Shown here: positions 6,078 to 10,202 of the stretch, in pieces
Layout of the letters: every line of letters starts with the position of its first letter
Numbering within the stretch: the stretch's first letter is position 1
DNA from: Fervidobacterium sp.
GTDB taxonomy: Bacteria; Thermotogota; Thermotogae; Thermotogales; Fervidobacteriaceae
Reading direction: 5' to 3'
Length of the DNA stretch: 10,202 nucleotides
Assembly (NCBI GenBank): GCA_003522805.1
Contig: DPIB01000213.1
Location: forward strand, 1 to 10,202
Notes under the pieces: generated by a model
Databases searched by the model: none
Told to the model about the DNA's origin: nothing
Seen by the model: only the letters and a program-made list of their open reading frames with translations
Program-made: the position numbers and the translations under genes

Positions 6078-7108
6078 TGCAAAAGATACGTGTGATGATC
6101 GTCGATGATTCCCCCTTTATGAGAATGCTTCTAAAGGATATAATAGATCAGCAACCAGATATGGAATTGGTCGCAGTTGCAAAAGATGGCATGGAAGCAG
6201 TAGAACTTGCTATGAAGCAAAGGCCCGATGTGGTCACTATGGATGTAGAAATGCCTAGGCTCAATGGGATAGAAGCACTCAAAGAGATAATGAAGAGGTC
6301 TCCAACTCGGGTAGTCATGGTCAGTAGCTTGACAGAAGAAGGTGCGGAAATAACGCTTCTGGCATTGGAGCTTGGTGCAGTAGATTTTGTGGCAAAACCA
6401 TCGGGTAGTATATCCATGGATTTCCGTAGGATAGGGCCAGAACTTGCTCAGAAGATAAGGGATTCAATGAAAGTAAGTATAGAACAGCTGACTTTTAGGA
6501 GGAAACCACTAGCCGGTTTGAAAGTAAGGTCGCTGATTTCTGGAAAAGTAGTTGTCATTGGGTCATCAACCGGTGGCCCTCGTTCACTTGATCTGGTTAT
6601 ACCACCGTTACCAAAAGATTTTCCAGCACCGATCTTGCTTGTCCAACATATGCCCCCAGGGTTTACGAAATCTTTGGCTCAAAGGCTAGATAAGATCTCG
6701 AATTTGTCAGTGAAGGAAGCTGAAGATGGAGATGTACTAAAACCGGGATGTGTATATGTGGCCCCTGGAGATTGTCATATGGGGATTAAACAACAAGATA
6801 GAAAAAGTGTGATATACTTGGATAGTAAAACGGAGAAGATCAACAACGTAAGGCCTTCTGTCGATTACACGCTAGACAAGGTTTCAGAAATTTACAAAGA
6901 GAACACAGTTGCAACAATACTAACCGGCATGGGCAAAGACGGGTCAAAGGGCGCATTCAAGGTGAAGCTCTTCAAAGGTATAGTGATTGCAGAGAGTAAG
7001 GAAACTTGTGTAGTATACGGCATGCCGAAGGCTGTAATTGAGGAAGGATATGCAGATTTCGTCTTACCAGCAGATAAGATACCTGAAAAGCTCTTGGAGA
7101 TCGTTTAA
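6077..7108 (+). CDS. cheB: Chemotaxis response regulator protein-glutamate methylesterase CheB
   Basis: CheB removes methyl groups (and deamidates Gln) from chemoreceptors once phosphorylated by CheA, giving adaptation. The protein has 343 residues, full length for the family. The receiver domain occupies about 1-125, with acidic pair Asp10/Asp11, phosphoacceptor Asp56 in MDVEMP, a switch Ser at 83 or 84, and Lys107 in AKP. A linker of about 30 residues follows. The methylesterase domain runs from about 156 to 342, with catalytic Ser164 in GSSTGGP, His191 in QHMPPGFT and Asp288 in GMGKDGSKG, all as expected. ATG 6077 is chosen because it overlaps the dgkA stop (TAATG) and has AAAGGA 7 bases upstream. 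TTG 6059 with a GGCGGTG site is an alternative that adds six residues. No CheR, CheA, CheW, CheD or receptor gene is in the window. All key residues are intact, so the gene is probably functional. Confidence 0.97.
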   Translation: MQKIRVMIVDDSPFMRMLLKDIIDQQPDMELVAVAKDGMEAVELAMKQRPDVVTMDVEMPRLNGIEALKEIMKRSPTRVVMVSSLTEEGAEITLLALELGAVDFVAKPSGSISMDFRRIGPELAQKIRDSMKVSIEQLTFRRKPLAGLKVRSLISGKVVVIGSSTGGPRSLDLVIPPLPKDFPAPILLVQHMPPGFTKSLAQRLDKISNLSVKEAEDGDVLKPGCVYVAPGDCHMGIKQQDRKSVIYLDSKTEKINNVRPSVDYTLDKVSEIYKENTVATILTGMGKDGSKGAFKVKLFKGIVIAESKETCVVYGMPKAVIEEGYADFVLPADKIPEKLLEIV

Positions 7109-7142
7109 TTGAATTTTAAATTTATTGTTAAGGAGGGTGTTG

Positions 7143-8630
7143 ATGATGAAGAAGTTCCTAAGCATTATTCTACTTTTGACCATTGTCGTCTCGACAATGT
7201 TTGCAGCAACGTATAAAGACGTCCCAGCTAATCATTGGGCATATGAAGCCGTGGAGCAGCTTTCGAAATTAGGTGTACTGAGCGGGATGCCAGATGGTAC
7301 ATTCCAAGGTAACCAGTCAGTTACAAGATACCAGCTTGCTGTAGCACTCTATAGGTTGATGACTGTTACAAATGATAAGATATCAGCAGTCGAAAAGAAG
7401 ATACCAACTACAACAACTCAGACAACTCAGCAAATACCTGCAAGTGTCGACACACAGCTGAAAAGTTTATCTGATCAGATATTGTCTCTGAGTAACGCCG
7501 ACAAGACGATCAATACGAAGATCGACGCACTGTCAGGCAGAGTAGATACACTCTCAGGGAAGATAGACGTGTTGTCTCAAGATGTGAATAACGTAAAATC
7601 GAATATGTCTGACATGCAGTCACTTTACGATGCATTGGTCCAGAAAGTGACTGAACTCAGATCACTCATGTCTATAACACCGACGGGACAGAGTATAAAC
7701 ACGCTTACACAAGATATCAACACGCTGAAATCGGATGTGACCTCACTCAAGACTAGTGTGAAGACCTTGACAGATAGCCAGACTTCTATGAATCAGAAGC
7801 TTGCAGTTGTGGATTCTCTGAATGCGAAAATAGCGACACTTGAAAGTGATGTCTCTGCACTTGACAACAGTATCAAATCGACAAATTCTCAAGTTTCAGC
7901 AACTGCCCTGAACGTTTCAACGCTTTCAGGTAAGATAACGGCGATAGAGAAGGACCTTGCAGATATAAAGAATTTGGTACAGTCTATACCTAATCAATCT
8001 AGTATGTCTGCTATCCAATCTAGCGTGTCCGCTATTCAGTCAAGTATTCAGAGTATACAAACCCAGCTTCAGACAGTGCAAAGCAATGTAAAGACACTTG
8101 AAGCGAAGGACAAGGAACTCGAGGCAAAAGACAAGAGTTTGGAGAGTGCGATTGCAGATATAAACGCGAAAGTATCGACAATTCCTATAATATCTGCAGA
8201 TATAGATAATCTGAAAGGCGAAATTACAGTTTTAAAAGTCGATGTCGATGAACTCAAGAAGTCGACGGAAAACGTGAATTCTGAGCTGAATGGTGTAAAA
8301 GGAATAGTTGCCAGTGTACAGAATGAACAGGCTCAACTCAATGCAAAAATCGATGAAGTGAATTATCAATTGAATGCACAGATATCCAAAACAAGCAACG
8401 AAGTCCAGAGCGTAAAGGGGGATGTTGAATCAGTTAAAGGGACCCTTACGACGATAGAGGGAACCGTTACAACGGCAGATCAGAGAATTGCCTTTCTCGA
8501 ACAAGAGAATGCACAACTTAGGGAACAAGTTAAGTCTGTAGAGGCTAGCCAAACAGGAACAATAGCAATCTTCCTATCAATCATCGGTATAGCACTTGGC
8601 GGTGTGGCGCTGTACTTTGTACTGCAGTAA
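7143..8630 (+). CDS. ompA: Ompalpha-type toga spacer protein: SLH domain, long coiled coil, C-terminal membrane helix
   Basis: A structural envelope protein predicted to span the periplasm and hold the outer sheath (toga) to the wall. It resembles Thermotoga Ompalpha and is unrelated to enterobacterial OmpA. The 495 residues begin with a signal peptide (MMKKFLSIILLL..., cleavage likely after Ala21). One SLH domain follows at about 24-73 (YKDVPANHWAYEAV to VTRYQLAVALYRLM), which would bind a wall polymer. After a Thr/Gln-rich linker, a hydrophilic, Ser/Thr/Asp/Lys-rich coiled coil runs from about 90 to 465 with seven-residue periodicity and almost no Pro, Cys or aromatic residues. A hydrophobic segment at about 473-493 ends two residues from the C-terminus and would sit in the outer membrane. 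ATG 7143 follows AAGGAGGG with a good spacer; ATG 7146 is nearly as good. The gap after cheB is 34 bases with no clear promoter, so read-through is likely, although such an abundant protein might also have its own weak promoter (TTGGAG and TAAATT, 7094-7122). A terminator follows. Confidence 0.9.
   Translation: MMKKFLSIILLLTIVVSTMFAATYKDVPANHWAYEAVEQLSKLGVLSGMPDGTFQGNQSVTRYQLAVALYRLMTVTNDKISAVEKKIPTTTTQTTQQIPASVDTQLKSLSDQILSLSNADKTINTKIDALSGRVDTLSGKIDVLSQDVNNVKSNMSDMQSLYDALVQKVTELRSLMSITPTGQSINTLTQDINTLKSDVTSLKTSVKTLTDSQTSMNQKLAVVDSLNAKIATLESDVSALDNSIKSTNSQVSATALNVSTLSGKITAIEKDLADIKNLVQSIPNQSSMSAIQSSVSAIQSSIQSIQTQLQTVQSNVKTLEAKDKELEAKDKSLESAIADINAKVSTIPIISADIDNLKGEITVLKVDVDELKKSTENVNSELNGVKGIVASVQNEQAQLNAKIDEVNYQLNAQISKTSNEVQSVKGDVESVKGTLTTIEGTVTTADQRIAFLEQENAQLREQVKSVEASQTGTIAIFLSIIGIALGGVALYFVLQ
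8001..8063 (+). repeat. 21-bp tandem repeat encoding seven-residue coiled-coil units
   Basis: Three consecutive 21-base units at 8001-8021, 8022-8042 and 8043-8063 encode SMSAIQS, SVSAIQS and SIQSIQT. The heptad register continues without breaks into QLQTVQS, NVKTLEA, KDKELEA and KDKSLES. The units differ at synonymous positions, so this is an old or selected duplication rather than a fresh slippage product. Confidence 0.8.
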
Positions 8631-8647
8631 GCGATAGCGAAATGCGG

Positions 8648-8676
8648 GAGCTGGTCTTAGCGGACCAGCTCTTTTT
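8648..8676 (+). terminator. Intrinsic terminator of the Ompalpha gene and the six-gene unit
   Basis: A perfect 9-bp stem GAGCTGGTC / GACCAGCTC with a 6-base loop TTAGCG is followed by TTTTT at 8672-8676. It begins 18 bases after the stop TAA and separates the unit from the alcohol dehydrogenase gene. Confidence 0.92.
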
Positions 8677-8705
8677 GTATGATACACTTTGGCTTTGCTG
8701 AAACT

Positions 8706-8746
8706 ACAGTAATACAGATTACACTGTCTGGTGTTATCAAAGACAG
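8706..8746 (+). other. Overlapping inverted repeats in the alcohol dehydrogenase leader
   Basis: ACAGTAAT (8706-8713) and ATTACACTGT (8718-8727) form an imperfect dyad around a 4-base centre, with two unpaired bases on the right arm. The right arm also begins CTGTCT (8724-8729), which can pair with AGACAG (8741-8746). The two pairings compete for the same bases. This could be a repressor operator or a small alternative RNA structure, and no clear promoter hexamers were found in this 148-base gap. Function is inference and the arms are short, so chance is possible. Confidence 0.3.
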
Positions 8747-8778
8747 CATCAAACATCAAAATAACGAAGGGAGCGGTG

Positions 8779-9864
8779 ATGCCTGTGAGTTTTCTCATGC
8801 CAACAAAAGTCGTTTATGGTAAGGACGTTGTTTTAAAGAATAGGGAATTGCTGAGAAATCTTGGTGAGAATTTCTTGGTGATTACCGGGAAGAGTTCGAG
8901 AAAAAATGGGGGACTTGAGGATGTCATGGATGCCTTGGAGGGGAGGCATGTCCATATTTTTGACCAAACACCAGAAAACCCTCCACTCGAGCTTGTGCCA
9001 CAGATTTGTAGTATGTTCTCAAACTCAGAGATAGATGTCATTATTGGGCTTGGTGGTGGAAGTCCAATGGATACGGCAAAAGCGGTTGCAGTACTTCTAA
9101 TGAACCCTCAATTGGATGCACAAGAGTTGTACGACCCTACGAAATATGATACCGCAAAAAAACTCATCTGCATTCCTACAACTGCAGGTACCGGTAGCGA
9201 GGTAACACAGTTTTCTGTTCTGACCGTAGATGGTAAGAAGAAAGGCTTTAGTAATCAGTGTACTTTCCCTACACTTTCACTAGTCGATTATAAATACACG
9301 ATTACAATGGGTAGAGAATTGACGGTATCAACTGGGCTGGATGCACTTTGTCATGCTATAGAAGGGTATATATCGCTGAATGCAACACCGTTCAGTGATG
9401 TTCTCGCATTGGAATCTATTAAGAACATCAGAGACTTTCTACCAAAAGTGCTGGAAGATCCTGAAAATGAGTACTACAGAGAGAGACTCATGTTTGCCTC
9501 AACGCTTGCAGGTATGGTGATTGCACAGACTAGCACAACTGTCGCTCATGCACTGGGATACAATCTGACAACTAACAAGGGTGTCAAACATGGATTGGCA
9601 ACTGCTGTCTTTTTGCCTTTTGAATTGAGGCATGCGCAGACTAGCAAAGCGAACGAAGTAAACGCGCTCTTCGACGGCTCGCTCTACAGGTTCTATGATA
9701 CCATTGGTCTTAGATTGAGCGTGGATATATCGGATGAGGAGATCTCAAAATGGGCACAAAACACATCAACTGCCTCGCATCTGAAATCAACACCGGGCAG
9801 TTACAATTTTGATAAGCTGGTTGAGGCATTGCGTGAGGTTAGAGATGTGTTTTGCGAAGCCTAG
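8779..9864 (+). CDS. Iron-containing alcohol dehydrogenase
   Basis: A cytosolic NAD(P)-dependent oxidoreductase of the group III (Fe-ADH) family. It reduces an aldehyde to an alcohol or the reverse, and probably balances redox during fermentation. The 361 residues show the nucleotide-binding GGGSPMD at 92-98 and the PTTAGTGSEVT stretch at about 133-143. The metal site fits the family: Asp188 and His192 in GLDALCHAIEGY, His257 in STTVAHALGY and His271 in GVKHG, with family-like spacings of 4, 65 and 14. The length is slightly short (family usually about 380-400), with a compact C-terminal helical domain. ATG 8779 follows AAGGGAGCGGTG. The GTG at 8731 would add 16 residues that lack family resemblance and has no ribosome site. 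The gene lies behind a terminator and is probably monocistronic. The substrate is not predictable; butanol-, propanediol- and general alcohol-dehydrogenase relatives all share these motifs. Confidence 0.94.
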   Translation: MPVSFLMPTKVVYGKDVVLKNRELLRNLGENFLVITGKSSRKNGGLEDVMDALEGRHVHIFDQTPENPPLELVPQICSMFSNSEIDVIIGLGGGSPMDTAKAVAVLLMNPQLDAQELYDPTKYDTAKKLICIPTTAGTGSEVTQFSVLTVDGKKKGFSNQCTFPTLSLVDYKYTITMGRELTVSTGLDALCHAIEGYISLNATPFSDVLALESIKNIRDFLPKVLEDPENEYYRERLMFASTLAGMVIAQTSTTVAHALGYNLTTNKGVKHGLATAVFLPFELRHAQTSKANEVNALFDGSLYRFYDTIGLRLSVDISDEEISKWAQNTSTASHLKSTPGSYNFDKLVEALREVRDVFCEA

Positions 9865-9875
9865 TAAAGCCTAGT
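9857..9875 (+). repeat. 10-bp tandem duplication across the alcohol dehydrogenase stop codon
   Basis: AAGCCTAGT occurs at 9857-9865 and again at 9867-9875, giving a 10-base period. The first copy contains the functional TAG stop (9862-9864), which is immediately followed by TAA. It looks like a small slippage duplication. Confidence 0.7.
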
Positions 9876-9919
9876 GTAGTTATAGAGCGACTTGGTCGAT
9901 TTTGAATTTCTAAGGATGA

Positions 9920-9953
9920 TGGTATAATATAAATTGTTGTAAAGTTGTATAAT
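9920..9953 (+). promoter_or_regulatory. Promoter region of the CNNM/CorC-type gene (two TATAAT boxes)
   Basis: TGGTATAAT at 9920-9928 is a perfect extended -10 element. Upstream, TTGAAT at 9902-9907 lies only 15 bases away, and TTTTGA at 9900-9905 lies 17 bases away but is a poor match, so the extended -10 is the main evidence. A second TATAAT at 9948-9953 follows 25 bases later without a good -35. Starts would fall near 9935 or 9960, leaving a leader of about 90-120 bases before the ATG at 10052. Confidence 0.6.
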
Positions 9954-10051
9954 ATTAATATAGGGTCGAATGTTAAGAAGAAACAAGAATAAGAGTAAGA
10001 ATGAATAATGAATATAATAATATATAGAGTAATAGAGTATATGGAGGTGGT
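9954..10051 (+). other. C-free, A/G-rich 5' leader of the CNNM/CorC-type gene
   Basis: From 9985 to 10055 there is no C at all, and the sequence is built from short AAT, AAG and TAT motifs, so it should be nearly unstructured as RNA. It holds a 12-codon open frame from ATG 9970 (MLRRNKNKSKNE) with only a weak AGGG upstream. A strong GGAGGTGG (10043-10050) marks the true gene start. I see no riboswitch or hairpin. Confidence 0.5.
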
Positions 10052-10202
10052 ATGTCTGTGGAAGACCCCTTGAGTTATTTGTGGAACATTCTAGCGATTG
10101 TCTTTTTACTCATGCTTTCAGCGTTTTTCTCTGCTTCGGAGACGGCACTGACATCTGTAAGTAGATTTAAGCTAAGGAATCTTGTAAAGAATAAAGAAAG
10201 TG
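10052..10202 (+). CDS. CNNM/CorC-HlyC family membrane protein, N-terminal part (cut by window end)
   Basis: Only the first 50 codons are present. They read MSVEDPLSYLWNILAIVFLL and onward, one hydrophobic helix (about 10-30) containing FFSASETALTSVSRFKLR at about 25-42. That FFSxSETALTSV motif is the hallmark of the DUF21/CNNM transmembrane domain found in CorC/HlyC-like proteins, which handle Mg2+ or Co2+ efflux; full-length members continue with a CBS pair and a CorC_HlyC domain, both outside this window. The old name 'hemolysin' is misleading. ATG 10052 lies 4 bases after GGAGG. The in-frame GTG 10058 with a 10-base spacer is an alternative, and the two-residue difference cannot be settled here. 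The gene appears to have its own promoter. Confidence 0.85.
   Translation, partial: MSVEDPLSYLWNILAIVFLLMLSAFFSASETALTSVSRFKLRNLVKNKES

Noticed and set aside
7094..7122. A separate promoter for the Ompalpha gene (TTGGAG, 17 bases, TAAATT)
   Set aside because: Only four of six matches per hexamer, and the start would fall on the ribosome site; kept as a possibility in the gene entry, not as a feature.
8736..8760. Three copies of ATCAAA upstream of the alcohol dehydrogenase gene
   Set aside because: Spacing is irregular (12 then 7 bases) and six-base A-rich words recur by chance; no array or operator can be supported.
8577..8798. 73-codon minus-strand frame spanning the Ompalpha terminator and the alcohol dehydrogenase leader
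   Set aside because: It runs through the intrinsic terminator hairpin, has no ribosome site, and has no recognisable content.
9888..9903. Possible terminator after the alcohol dehydrogenase gene (CGAC-TTG-GTCG then ATTTT)
   Set aside because: The stem is only 4 bp with a 3-base loop and the T run is short, so it is too weak to call.
10008..10073. 22-codon open frame starting at ATG 10008 that overlaps the CNNM gene start
   Set aside because: No ribosome site precedes it, and it reads through the strong Shine-Dalgarno of the real gene in another frame.

Overview
The window looks like the chromosome of a Thermotogota (Thermotogales) bacterium, most likely a Fervidobacterium or Thermosipho relative. 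The main pointer is the gene at 7143-8630. It encodes a signal peptide, one SLH domain, a very long heptad-repeat coiled coil and a C-terminal membrane helix, which is the architecture of the toga (outer sheath) spacer protein Ompalpha. A ferredoxin-dependent 2-oxoacid oxidoreductase, moderate GC, many TTG/GTG starts behind strong Shine-Dalgarno sequences, and overlapping genes also fit. The genus is an inference. No phage, IS, CRISPR or tRNA/rRNA gene was seen.

Layout. Positions 1-1052 (+) are the 3' part of a NhaC-type Na+/H+ antiporter gene, closed by an intrinsic terminator at 1089-1125. On the minus strand, 3635 to 1141, lies a two-gene unit: ogt (O6-alkylguanine-DNA alkyltransferase) followed by a class A penicillin-binding protein. 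The second gene starts on a TTG that overlaps the ogt stop (TTGA). Diverging from ogt, a good sigma70-like promoter (3656-3684) drives a compact plus-strand unit of six genes: dCMP deaminase, 2-oxoacid:ferredoxin oxidoreductase beta subunit, its gamma subunit, a DgkA-family lipid kinase, CheB, and the Ompalpha-type protein. The first five genes overlap or nearly abut, and the unit ends at a terminator (8648-8676). An iron-dependent alcohol dehydrogenase (8779-9864) follows, apparently as its own unit. After an AT-rich, nearly C-free leader with two TATAAT boxes, the first 50 codons of a CNNM/CorC (hemolysin-like) membrane protein run off the window end.

How the genes relate. Several concern the cell envelope: the class A PBP makes peptidoglycan, the DgkA-family kinase recycles a lipid or undecaprenol, and the Ompalpha protein tethers the toga to the wall. 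The oxidoreductase pair and the alcohol dehydrogenase belong to fermentative redox metabolism, and the deaminase and Ogt to nucleotide metabolism and DNA repair. The plus-strand unit mixes functions. I see no single new 'system' here. The most notable points are the beta/gamma oxidoreductase pair without its alpha subunit, a CheB without chemotaxis neighbours, an uncommon C-terminal helical tail on the PBP, and start codons that differ from the longest open frames.
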